64,000 bases of DNA, taken from positions 83,653-147,652 of the forward strand of contig MNCI01035078.1 of the NCBI GenBank assembly GCA_015680685.1. Direction: 5' to 3'. The notes under the pieces were generated by a model. It saw only the letters and a list, made by a program, of their open reading frames with translations. It ran no database searches and had not been told where the DNA came from. A program made the translations under genes and the position numbers. Source of the stretch: Gnetum montanum. Taxonomy: Eukaryota > Streptophyta > Gnetopsida > Gnetales > Gnetaceae. Of this stretch, positions 24,457-35,505 are shown piece by piece (position 1 is the first letter of the stretch; every line of letters starts with the position of its first letter).

Positions 24457-26254
24457 TGCAAGGGCTAGTGTATTTTTGGGGGGATTTCGGACCCCGAAAA
24501 GAAGTTCTATTAATATTAACAGTGTATCAGTTACAGTAACCTGAACAAGTCACAAGGTTAAGGGGAAGGGGGAAGCTGAGAGCACTATGCAAGAAACTTA
24601 GGACCAGCCTTATAAATAAACAAGTGTTAAGGGAGGAAGCCCAAATTGGGGCACCACCAAATGACCACCCATGCTGACTTGTTACAAGATAGAAGGACAA
24701 ATAATTAGATAAGGAATAAAAAAGCTCTTAATTAAGGATAGAGAGAGTTCCAATGGTGACTCCTCACAACAGAAATGGAAAGCTTCCTAGTAGAGATTAC
24801 TGATGATGAGTGTTACTGGAATGCACAAGTCTTTCCCACAGCTACAAGAGATGAACCAACTGATGTCTATCCAGATTGAACTTGGATGCTTGAGATGTGA
24901 GTTGGAAATGAATGAGGCAAAAGATCTGCAGCTTCTCCAACCTGGTGAGCAAACATTTATTAGAATAATCAATCCTTTGAAATATAACATTGCATCTTCA
25001 CTTCCAGATATAATATAAAATAGTAGGCCTAATAAATTTCCATAGAAACTTGAGATTAGCAAAAGTAATGTTTAAAAAGCTGAATATGACATCCTCTTGA
25101 GATAGATTGTATGAAGGAAAAACTATGGAAGCCCACTTCCACACATGTTGAGCAAAGGGACAAAGCCAAAAAACATGGACAAAGTCATCTTGTCCACCAC
25201 AGAGAGGGCAATTGGGATTGGGAATTCCTAGATATTCTAACCATTTACCAATAGGTAGACCATGGTGGAGGAGACACCAGAGGAACTGTTTAATTTTGGG
25301 GAGGGTCGGAAGGTTCCAAATATTTTGGAAGATAGGGATCCAAAATGATATTGACTCGTGTTTGTGCAAATGCTTATTGCAACGTTGAATGACCTCAGAT
25401 GGGTTGTGCATAAGATGAAAGGGGATAGATGGCCGGTAGGGTAAGAGTTTAACCCCATTAATCCATTGAAGGCCTTCAAAAGGGCTTTGCACTATAACAT
25501 CAATGTGCTAATGACCATGGAGAAAGGAGTAAATTTGGACTAGGCAATGGTTCATTGCATCCGACTCCCCATACAAATTGCTAAACTTGACCTCCGAAAT
25601 CCAACAGCTAGCCAACCTAAGACAAGTCAAGGAGATGACACCTTTCTGGTACCACGAGGTAGCCACCTTAGCCATTGTGATGGCAAGGGGAGTGGGCGAC
25701 AGAGGTAACCACCACGGACATAATCTAGAGAGGATAGTAGGATTGATCTTAACATTAGTCCAGTCAATGTAACTATGTAGAATTTGCCAGGCCCTCCAGA
25801 TGCTTTTGAAAACATGAGAACCTGGAAGAATGATAGTGAGGGGGGAAAAGATCCAATTGACAAAATGGGTGCCTTTCCAGAAGGGCTTGTTTTTAGGAAA
25901 TGTTTGATGAAGCCTTAATTGGAGGAGGGTCCCAATGATGTTTGAGGCATCTAAATGTTGAACTAACTACTTAGCAACCAAGGTAATTCCCTACTTATAG
26001 GAGTTCAAAAGACCTAAGCCACCTTTATTCTTGGGGAGAGTAACAATATTCCAAGCGACTCGATGAAATCCTTTCTGAGAATCTTTGGAGGACCACATAA
26101 AGTCGTGAAATAACCATTCAAGTTTCTGGTAGGCAGCTTGGGAGGGGGCCCAACATGAAGAGTAATACACATGGGTGTATTTTTATCATCACTAGCCACT
26201 TGCAACCACATAAAATTTTCCATTGGGCTTATCCTGCAAGCCTAGTGTATTTTT
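24457..26254 (-). mobile_element. Truncated plant LINE (L1-type non-LTR) with probable target duplication
   Basis: 5'-truncated LINE with its reading direction on the minus strand, about 1.76 kb. It is bounded on the left (24457-24477) by TGCAAGGGCTAGTGTATTTTT and on the right (26235-26254) by TGCAAGCCTAGTGTATTTTT, a 20-21 base near-identical direct repeat that looks like a target-site duplication. Because CTAGTGTATTTTT is itself a recurrent word of the host element, chance similarity is possible for part of it. No clean poly-A tail remains. Confidence 0.7.
24998..26230 (-). pseudogene. LINE ORF2 C-terminus (end of RT and zf-RVT domain)
   Basis: From about 26090 downwards the minus strand reads like the C-terminal RT region of plant LINEs (GFHRVAWNIVTLPKNKGGLGLLN). 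An intact 164-codon ORF (25492-24998) then contains the reverse-transcriptase zinc-binding domain found in plant LINEs: LPTLPKIKQFLWCLLHHGLP, then CPLCGGQDDFVHVFWLCPFAQHVW. The C--C...H...C pattern is complete. The RT catalytic core and endonuclease are missing by 5' truncation, and stops lie between the two blocks. Confidence 0.85.
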
Positions 26255-26825
26255 CAAAACCAGCTTATTTTTCCCAACAAAACTAGCATACCTTTCTCCC
26301 TCAAGACTAGCATATCTTTCACAAAAATTACTCAGTGTATTTTTCTTATAGAAATAATACCAACCCATTTTGTTTAAAGTGCCATAATATTTGACCCAAG
26401 AAAAATACCCATTGTATTGCTTGCTAACAATACTAGCATATTTTTTGTAAACAAACCAAAATGAGCATATCTTTTTCAATGTAGGTTGGGTTGAGTGAAC
26501 CTAGTGCAAAAATTGGAAAACTATCTTTTACATTATCTCACACCAATTTTTCTAGTAACTAGTTGTAGTGAAAGCCTCTTACCCTTGCATCTCGAAATAG
26601 GAAAATCTCAAATTAATTAATTTCTGGAATTTTACTAGTGCAATGCATAGTGTTGCCACTGTTACCTACACTACACCTGCAATTGCAGTTTTAACCACTT
26701 TTTACAATTAAAACCATTTACACATTGGGAATTCCCATCTATTAGAATTATTAACTTAAAATTAGATTAAATATTTGTTAATGCATTTCTGGAAATCAAC
26801 GATATTGCCCATCAACATAACCAAC

Positions 26826-29340
26826 ATGGCCTTAAATCAAGATGTGGTGCACGTCTATGACCCCAAGGACATAGCTGTTCTTGAGCATAAATAATTGCTC
26901 AAACAAAGGGGCCAAAGCTTAGATTTTTCCATTCTAAATGAAGCTTACTATAATTTTATATGCATCAAAATTGAAGCCAGCATGCTCATTCCATGCACAG
27001 AGTCTAAATCCAAGTATGAATGTAAGCTAATTCATAGGAATGGTAAGGAGTACATTCCCTTCCCTTATGATAAAATAAAACTAACTAAAATCCACACGAT
27101 CATATTAGCTCAACTAATAGAGATGGATGAGTTAAGTGAACAGGTTAACTTAGAAAGTCATCACAAGAAGCATGATGAGTTTGAGGCCGAACTAGAACTT
27201 CATGCATTCATTGGAAGCCTTTTTTAGTAATTGGTTCCCTAAACCATTGCACCCAACTCAATCTCTCTTGCCTCTTCCATGGGATAGATTCCTCAACCCT
27301 CTTCTCCTCATGTCTATCCTTTCACATTTGGGTTATCACCCATCATTGCAATGCATTAGGCCTAACCCATGCCATAGTTAACCTCACTCTTCTCCTTCAT
27401 GTCCTTTGCTACATAGCTCTACTCTACATGATAATCACTCATGATGTTCACCATGCCTCATCCCTTCTTCATCCCAGTGGATCCCTCAGTGGAACCCCAA
27501 GTGACTCAAGCATCACATACTCCATTTTCCCCCTTTGTCCCCCAAATACTAGTGAAAATTTCATTTTCACTATTTAGACCCCCTACAATCATGATTACAA
27601 AACCTCTTCCATCCTTGCCATTACCCATCATAAGGCCACAAGCCTCTTAACTTACCCCTGAACCATTTTTACAAAATCCCCAACCTACCAGAGTGCCTCA
27701 AGGCTTGGATCAAGCCTTCCAAATGATTCAAGACCTCACAAAAGAGCTACACAAGCTTAAGGCCTCAACCTCACAAATAGTCAATGTAATCGGCCTTTAC
27801 CAGAACAATCCCATTATTCCAACTATTCCATAGATTACTCTTCCCCTAGGCATTCTCATATCACAATTTACTAAGTACAATGGTGAAGATGATCCTATAC
27901 CACACCTCATCACCTTCTATTCTAAGTGCTTGTTGCTATAGGCTTGACCTCATATAATCATGCAAATATTTCATATGTCTCTTACCAAGAAAGCCTTAGA
28001 CTAGTACCTCACGTTACCTAGAGGATCTATTCCTTCATTTGAGGACTTGATTTCACAATTTGTGAATCATTTCAAGTACAACTTGAAATCAGATACCATC
28101 CTAGACCAATTAATAAAAATTAAATGAGGCCCTCTTGAACCTATCTAGAAGTTTATCTAATGATGGAATGTTTTTCTTAATGAGATTCTTGGGCCTATAG
28201 CTGAAATCCACCTTGTATCCATTTTTAAGGAGGTGGTCAATGATTTTATCAAGTCTAAATCGTATTACTTAGACCCACAATCCCTTAGCCAAGCTTTCTA
28301 ACAAAATAATAACATAGAGGATGCTATCGAGGCCATCCATGACCCTAGCTATGTAGCATACAAGAATTAGCACACTAGAAAAGACAAGGATAGGAGGAAA
28401 AAGAACCATGTAGTTGTGGACACTATGGTCAAAGAGAAAAAAACTACCCAAGATTCAAAAACAAAATAACCCAAGGCCCTTGCTATAACCAATGAATCAT
28501 CAACATTGGGGGCCTCCACCTCCAATTACACAAGGCCTATCTTTGAGAGGAAAGATCGATTGAAATACAATAAATTTCCATTAAATTCATTAGAGCTCAT
28601 TAACCAGTTGCTCAGGAGTTGTTGAAACCAATACAAATAGATGATTGAGAATTTCCACAAGGGGCATGATCAATTTGGTGAAATTGCTATGGATCCCACT
28701 CTAGTAACCAAGGATGACCCACCAGTACCAAAGTATATCAAACTTGACCGATTATGCCACTATCATTAGTTTCCCAGTCATGACATCAATTTTTATATAT
28801 CATTAAACGATGACCTACAAAAGATGTTAGAAAATGGAGAGCTAGTTCTCGATGCCTTAAACTTGATTAGCCCACAAAACCAATCTATGTAGATGTATAA
28901 AGATCCATTAAATGCAAATAATAGCCCTTACATGATAGTAGCATTCAATGTTAGTAACAATCAAAAAATTGTTAGGAAGTCATTTGTGATTTAGGTACCT
29001 CCTCATGACAAAAGGGGCCCTTCAACTTCATCTAGCCCAAGGACTCCTTTTGTTGTAAGGATACTATCACCAAAGCCTCCCAAAGAACCATTCATCATTA
29101 GAGTGCCCCCTCCTGCTACAGTTAGGTGTACAATCCAAATCAAGCAACATTCTCCTATGGTGGCCAACATAATGACTTATTCACAACCCAACAATAAGAA
29201 ATCATCTACTAAGCAACAAATAAAGTTTTCCCCAAAGCCCAAGGCCATATATAATAAGTAGGTGAAAGCATGAAAGGAGGTGAGCCCACTGAAATCCACA
29301 CATATTTCAACCATTCCTATGAGCTCCAACACTTAAAATG
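26826..29340 (+). pseudogene. Tat/Ogre-type gag, element E
   Basis: Starts at a MALNQD block. The first stretch 26895-27224 is open (SKYECKLIHRNGKEYIPFP, HTIILAQLIEMDELSEQVN). A Pro/Ser/Thr-rich middle follows, then the capsid-type region at about 27840-28270 (PLGILISQFTKYNGEDDP-like, FEDLISQFVNHFKYNLK, FIKSKSYYLD). A basic linker (28370-28470), the block PKYIKLDRLCHYH and the LVLDALNLISPQNQS region come next, running to Ser/Pro-rich sequence near 29060-29250. It matches the split gag of element A throughout. Multiple stops. Encodes the structural protein of the particle in the family. Confidence 0.8.
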
Positions 29341-30440
29341 CCTCAACTAATCAACCAATGAAGGATTAAAAACAATAAGGAGAAGGAAGCTAAACCACAA
29401 ACCTTAAAACATGAAGTTTTAATCTTGGGTAGAATGGAGGAAGTTAAGGATACTAAGAATGAGAAATCAACTACCAATGACAAAGACTTCCCCAATGCCA
29501 TGGAATAGCTGAAACAGTCCTTGAAATAGAAAAACACTTCTCTTATCCTGTACAATTTGGTAATAACTTTTTCTTCTCACCTTAGTAAAGATGCTAACTT
29601 CAATTCCCATTAGTGAAGACATACCTGCCAATGAAGAGTCCATCAACGTAGTGATGCTGCTACCTTTGCCTAGGAGAGAAATGAAGTCAACCACACTAGT
29701 GTTTCATGACAGCAAAGTTAAGATCAATCCCCAAGATGGTGAGATAATGAGGACCCCTCTCTTCATAACTATAAGTATTGGACAATAGAAGTTGCATAGG
29801 GTGCACATTGATGATGGGATAGCAACCAATGTTATACCTTATACTATTTTTAAACAATTAGGCCTAGTGGAGCACATGCAAAGTACTCCTACCTTTGCTC
29901 TTAAGTCCATTAACGGATCATGGGTTGCAGTAAAAGGTTCAATCTCCTTAGACTTCCTGATGGGGGAATAATTCCCCATAACAACCAACTTCTTGGTGGT
30001 GGAAGAGACATCAAGATTTAACCTCATCATGGGAAGGCCTTGTGATGGGGGAATAATTCCCCATAACAACCAACTTCTTGGTGGTGGAAGAGACATCAAG
30101 ATTTAACCTCATCATGGGAAGGCCTTGTCTAGCTCAATTATGAATAATTTCCTCCCCCATCCACCAAGAAATTCACTTGCCTTATGATACAGGTGAAATA
30201 ATTATTCATAGCAACAATGCAATTCCCTTCTTAATCAATAACATTGATGTAGAGCAAGGGTCAGAAGTGGACTTTTAAGAAGAAACTCCTACTATCAAGA
30301 AAGAGGTTGAGAAGCTTGAAAGAGTAGACCAAGCTGAAACTAGGAACAACCAAACTATAGATGCACCATAGGAAGAGCTCCCCTTCAATGTGGTTAGCAA
30401 GGGAAACGAGATGTACAAGATTATACAATAGACGTCTTAT
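29341..30440 (+). pseudogene. Tat/Ogre-type aspartic protease region, element E, with an 85-base duplication
   Basis: Contains the pre-protease block (LKQSLK.KNTSL, 29500-29545) and the protease motif HIDDGIATNVIP at about 29804-29839. These are followed by GLVEHMQSTPTFALKS, GSWVAVKGSISLDF and FNLIMGRPC. After the duplication the linker EEIIIHSNNAIP continues to MYKIIQ near 30430, where coding similarity ends. As in elements A and D the active site reads DDG. An exact 85-base tandem duplication (29959-30043 and 30044-30128) throws the frame. No RT follows; instead the antisense gene lies downstream. Confidence 0.85.
29959..30128. repeat. Perfect 85-base tandem duplication in protease of element E
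   Basis: Two adjacent copies starting GATGGGGGAATAATTCCC and ending GGAAGGCCTTGT, identical at every base. The length is not a multiple of three, so it breaks the protease frame. Confidence 0.97.
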
Positions 30441-31195
30441 ACTTTTCCTAATCTTTCAAAGATTAGGAGATTATGCTCCTTACTCGCTTGTCCCTATATT
30501 AATAATTGTATGGCCTTTTCTTTTTACATTTTAGTCTAGTTTAAACTTTTGTTTATACATATCATTTTTCTTTACCGTATTTTACCCTATTTTTGCATTG
30601 TTTTGCATGCAGTTTATGACTTATTCTTATTTACAATTTTCCTTTTATGCTTTCTTTTAAAACATAAAAATACTGTAAAAATTTTAAAATACAAAAACTT
30701 ATAAAAAAAATTATTCATAGCCTGCTAAGGCCTTAAACTAGCAATGCATTTATAACCTTTTATTTCTTATCATTATTACAACCATTATACCTTCTTTTCC
30801 ACTTTGTTTTACTTAATTACTTAACATTTTGAATTTTACAAATTGAATGTCTTATAGCCTTCCATTTTTACCAACATAGGTTTTCTATGCATGATAATAC
30901 ATAAAAATACATAAAACTGAAAATGCTAAAGCATATAGGCAAAATTAAGAATATTATAACCAAGTGTCTAAGTTCAACAGCCATGGTCATACAATGTGAC
31001 AAATAAAAAAAAATTTAAATAATCGTTATAACAAAAATAAAAATAGATAACTCTAATAAATATGGTTGCACCGTGCAACAATAAATAAATCAATAATGAA
31101 TTGTCTTCATAGTCTCCAATGGCTATTAATAGCCAATAAAAATGACAACATCAACATCATAACCAAAATGGCCAAAAATGACAAAACTAGTAGGA
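30441..31195. other. Spacer between protease and antisense gene, element E
   Basis: AT-rich non-coding DNA. Near 30720-30750 it holds one unit (CCTGCTAAGGCCTTAAACTA on the plus strand) of the minisatellite found three times in element A and about 17 times in D. The stretches 30780-30850 and 30950-31070 resemble, in inverse orientation, 9420-9560 of element A. Confidence 0.5.
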
Positions 31196-33236
31196 CTAAG
31201 GAAAAACTACTGAGGGAGGAGGAGGAGCATTATCATCATCATGGCCACTAGGGTCGCTGCTATTAGCTAGCATCTGCACCACAATAATAACAAAAACAAA
31301 ACATAAAACCAAAAATTTAATCAGTAACCAATATACAAAGAAAAAATATAATATATAACATATATATGCTAAAAAAATATTGAAACAACATGAACCTGTA
31401 GAGGTTCAGGTGCAAGGTCTTCTGGAGGAAAATTCAAAAGATAAATTTCTAAAAGACAAAGAATTTGTTCTTTGTTCATGTTTGCCTAATCTTCTACCCC
31501 AAGGATCACACCTATTAGGATATTCCTCCTCTTGATATCAATCCACGTTGGAGGCTCTCAAGAAAGGGTGGTAGTAGTTGCCTCCCCTAAAGTAAGGAAA
31601 CAGAGAATCAAACATCACTAGAGAGCCTTCAAACAACTTGAAGGCCTTCCCTACGTTGATTCTTTGCACAAACATCTCTAACTTTGAACTCTTTATAGCC
31701 TATTCATGCTTGTACTTGTGCTTGTGGTCCTTTTGTGTCTTGCCCACTCAAGGACTCAAGCACAGTAGTCCTACCAATCTTTATTGGCTACATGAGCCTC
31801 TACAAACTCCTGGTAGTCCCTAAGGTCTTTGATCTCCTCAACCTGTCATTTAATTTCTTTCTCCAAAGCTACAACTCTTTCCCATAGGAATTCCTTAGAA
31901 TGTTAACATTCCCAGGATATCTTGGCACATGAGAGGGCACATTTAGTCACATTCTTCTATAACGTTTGTAGGACATTTTCCACTTCATGTAGTAGTTTAG
32001 GTAGCTCATCAAGCTCAATTTCACACTTGGGGTCCCATCCAAACTTGGACACTATAAAGAATAAAAAATATACACATAAAAATAGTAAATAGCAAAAATA
32101 AACAGAAACATTTTAAACAATTAAAACCATGTAACCATAAAATAGAAAAAATAAATAAACAATAAAATGAATTAGGCAAAATATGCTATTTTTCTTACCA
32201 ACATCAGGAGCAATCTATTGCAACCAATCAATCATGTCTTCAGCCATACCATGCATGAACTTGGTCTTATCAGGAACCTTAGTCCATTGTTTCATACAAA
32301 ATGTGGAGGTTGATTCTTCTGGAAGGGGTTTAGGAAGTACAACAAGTATAACCATAAACTAAAAATTAAAACCAACTCCAACATCAAACTATACAATACA
32401 ACACATGAACTTAAATGCATAAATACCTGGAAGACCGTGTGGGATGTCAATGTGAGTTTCATCATCAAATGTTGAATCTCTAAATATGGCATCCAAGGCC
32501 TCCAATGTTTCATTAGGAATTGGTTCAACCCCCTCTTGTTGCCTTAGTGCCTCCTCTTCTTGTCATTTTCTCTCTGCCTCTACTATGGCTTAGGTTGCAA
32601 ATTCTTGTTGGTTACTTGCAAGAATGACAAAGATGAAATGTAGAACAAGTTAGCAAATTTTACCTAAAAATAATATTATGACATAAATATGCACATAACA
32701 TAAAAATATATACAAAATAATATAAAAACCAAAAATAATAATAAATGCAATTAAAACATACCTGAAACAATGTGATGTGCCTAGGTCATCCTAAGAGAGA
32801 TCTTCTTCTTCATTGGTTGCTCTACAACGGTAACAGTCTCTTCAATCAGTGGCTGCTTCAACTGTACTTTGGTTTCACCATCAACCTCTACATGTAACTC
32901 CTTGGTCTTTTTGGCATTCCCACATGAAATATGGGGTTCAACCCTCATGTTGTTAGGGGAAGGAAAATGTACATCACTAAATCTCTTAGTGGTAATAGAT
33001 AGCGACTCCCTAATATCCTCAATTGGTGGGTTCTAAACTTGCATGGTTGGAACAATATGTTTCACCCAATGTTTGAAAAATTTGGATGGATCATGACTTA
33101 CCCATTTTCCATCCTTCTTAACCACCATTTCTTCAAACCTCCTTAGATATGCTGCAAAAAATGCAAAATGAATATGGCATATTGTCTCAAGTTTGTTCCA
33201 AAATTTTTGGATCTCATCTTGTAGCCTAAAGACCAA
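31196..33236 (-). pseudogene. Antisense multi-exon accessory gene of a Tat-like element, copy E
   Basis: The second copy of the gene at 5209-9102, again opposite in direction to its host element and downstream of protease. Exons on the minus strand are 33236-32762, about 32614-32427, 32358-32199, 32051-31396 and 31273-31196 (last codons ...VVFP and stop). The mapped intron borders are mostly canonical: donors GTATGT (32761), GTATTT (32426), GTAAGA (32198) and GTTCAT (31395), and acceptors TTTTTAG (32359), TTTATAG (32052) and GGTGCAG (31274); the acceptor near 32615 (TTGCAAG) is less certain. The first retained exon opens with HFAFFAAYLRRFEEMVVKKDGKWVSHDPS; later blocks are NETLEALDAIF, DKTKFMHGMAEDMIDWLQ, ELDELPKLLHEVENV and MNKEQILCLLEIYLLNF. 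The 5' exons are missing, cut at the junction with LTR F. In-frame stops are present, so it is not functional. No known family is assigned with confidence. Confidence 0.75.
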
Positions 33237-33245
33237 GTGAGCAGT

Positions 33246-34133
33246 TGATGAGTCACAATTTTCCTGGCTCCAACATTGGATACCTGATGTCAGAGCCCCA
33301 AGGTTGGGTATTTGATGTTAAAGCCTAAGACATGATGTCGAATATCTAATGTCGTAGGGTATATGCCAATCTATAAATATAGCACTTAGGCTCACAATTT
33401 CAAGTCAATTTTGAATTAGTTTTACATTAGTTTTTCATAGGTTTTTTAATAAAGTAGCCAAACTCTTGTAGCTTTATTTTGTAATCTTAGAGAATAGTCA
33501 GTGAGTGCCCATAGAGTGAATCTAAGTCAGTTGTATGAAGTCTTATTCAATTGGCAATGCACCTGAACATATTCCATGAACAATAATAAGATCAAGGTTG
33601 ATTCTTATTCATTGCAACACTTTAACTTAAGTTAGATTTACTTTTCATGCAATTTACTTTTCATGTACTTAGTTAATATTTACATTTTCATGCATGTTAA
33701 TTAATTAGGCACATAAGTACGATCGCTTCGAGCATGCATATGACTCTTGGTAATCCCAACAATGCTTAACGTTTGGTAACCTAGCAACATTATATGTGTT
33801 CAGGATGTGCATGAGAAGTGGGATCGAATACTTATGTTAAGGTAGTTGATTATTAATTAGTAATTAGATTAGTTGAATTGATTATAAATTGAGTTTCAAC
33901 CTATTGTTAATCCTAGAACAATAAAATATAAAATAATAAAAATCATATGCCTCACTTTGGATTAAATCATATGTGACAAAGCTCCCACTAGTCCAAGTGG
34001 AAAGATAGCAAATTGCGATCAAGCCATAGCGATCTAGATGCCAAAACTATTTCCATTCATAGAATTCAACCGAATTGAGCATGAACGCTTGTGATTCGTA
34101 TGATTGGGTGTAGAGGTACCTCACCGCTCATTA
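33246..34133 (+). repeat. Athila-type LTR, copy F
   Basis: Begins TGATGAG, as do LTRs B and C, and ends ...TACCTCACCGCTCA(TTA). It shares with them the R-U5 phrases AAGTACGATCGCTTCGAGCATG, CTTGGTAATCCCAACA and GATTCGTATGATTGGGTGTA. TATA-like TCTATAAATATAG lies at about 33371. Upstream of it the U3 holds four copies of a word like TACCTGATGTC / TATCTAATGTC (33281-33360), unlike the U3 arrays of B and C. No primer site follows. Confidence 0.85.
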
Positions 34134-34305
34134 TTTGGATGGGTGGATGTTGTGGACTCACTACCTATTGCATGAAGAAGAACCATGTCCTAATTATTAG
34201 TAACAAAATTCAAAACTAGAATTTAGACACCAACAATCAAATAACTGAATAGTACTTACCACCATCAAGCAATGAATTACCACTGTGTTGAGCACTTATT
34301 AACAA
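34134..34305 (-). other. Inverted piece of Athila-type 3' untranslated region
   Basis: The complement of 34134-34305 aligns with 61797-61945 of element B: ATTAGGACATGGTTCTTC against ATTAAGGTATGGTTCTTT, and GTGAGTCCACAACATCC against ATGAGTCCACGTCGTCC. It directly abuts LTR F where a primer site and leader would be expected. Confidence 0.75.
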
Positions 34306-34329
34306 AAAATTAGAAAATCACCTTAGTTC

Positions 34330-34660
34330 GTATAGTGATGTTAGTCCTCCTTCCTCTTCACCTTTGTCATCATCATCATCTTCTTCTTCTAGCTCTGATC
34401 ACAACCACAGGAGGCAAGATTGTGATGGAGGTGACCGAAATGACTGACAAGACCAAAATGATCGAAAGGATCGTTGAGCACGACAAGATCAAGGGCACAA
34501 ACATTCAAGAGAGGCACATCATCATGAATGAAGGGGTAGTAGAGGGCATTGTAGGCACCATGATCATGGCCTCGATGATCTAAGTACCTCAAAAGAGGAA
34601 CCCTCAGTTCCCCTAGTTTGTTACTCCAACACTGCCTAGTACTCCTCTTAAACATATAGG
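34330..34660 (+). pseudogene. Athila-type gag fragment, Ser/Arg/His-rich part
   Basis: One frame reads VSPPSSSPLSSSSSSSSSSD followed by a His/Arg/Asp-rich stretch with HKHSREAHHHE and HCRHHDHGLDDL. It matches the same region of element B (56440-56700) and element C (41080-41330). Stops are frequent. Confidence 0.7.
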
Positions 34661-35505
34661 AATCATATTGAACCTGATGAAATCATGGTAAAACACTCTA
34701 GAGCCTCATGCCAGAGAAATCATGTTTACAAAAGAAATATTCATGCTAATTTATGCTAAGAAAACTAAAAAGAAAGCTCCTAGAATACAAAACACTATGC
34801 ATTGACAAGTACAAGAACACAACTGAAAAATCAACTCTCCATCAAGCTCAAAATGAAAGAAAACGAAGATCTGAAAGAGAATGAGAAATAATGAGGGACT
34901 ATAGAGTTTTTTAGAGAACATGCCCTCCATGTGAACACAATGAAGGATTATCCCACTTCCATACCTACACAAGAAGATAACATGCTTTTTAAACTTTTCC
35001 TAAGACAACTTTAAAAGGAAATCCTTCTAATCAATGGCTTTACTAAGGATCAAGGTTCACAATTTATAAATATGACTTTTGAACATAAACACTTTAACGC
35101 CAGAACATTAAACGTGGGACTTCAACATGATTTGAGATTAAACAAGAACACAAGGCATGGAATATATGGCTAGCGCTGATCAGTATTCTAAAACGCATAA
35201 ATGGTAACAGATACATTGTATATATTTTACTCCAAAATAAAATGGAACAATGCAATGGCAGTGTAAGTACCTTTTTGGATAGCAAATATTCAAAAACACG
35301 TATTCTATAATTGACAGATATTATCATCGAGTCGTACATCCCTGAAACTATTACATAATGGCCTGCTATGCAATCCAAACCAACAGTAATGTTTAACTTA
35401 GATCCCATTACTCTGAACTGCTAGAAATCACAAAAATATAATTCTACTTTTCTAACATTATATATCTTAAATTTCTTTCCCACAATTTCTGAAATAAGAC
35501 TTCAT
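34661..35505. other. Unassigned sequence; the right part is probably the CUTA 3' untranslated region
   Basis: From 34661 to about 35090 short open blocks change frame and no family is recognised. From about 35090 to 35505 the sequence lies directly downstream of the CUTA stop on the minus strand and has the unrepetitive look of host DNA. No clear AATAAA signal was seen on that strand. Confidence 0.4.

Larger units (their letters stand above)
24056..26825 (+). other. 5' leader of element E, interrupted by a LINE
   Basis: Begins with the motif shared with element A. At 24400-24480 and 26240-26480 it contains recurrent words CTAGTGTATTTTTGG, ACTAGCATACCTTTC and ACTAGCATATCTTTC. The LINE at 24478-26234 splits it. 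From 26500 to 26825 it is plain AT-rich sequence with a CTACACTACACCTGCAATTGC stretch near 26670. No ORF belongs to it. Confidence 0.5.

Noticed and set aside
34661-34960. A possible fragment of a ubiquitin-specific protease (block reading like MFTKEIFMLIYAKK)
   Set aside because: Too short, changes frame repeatedly and lacks any Cys or His box; I could not support it.
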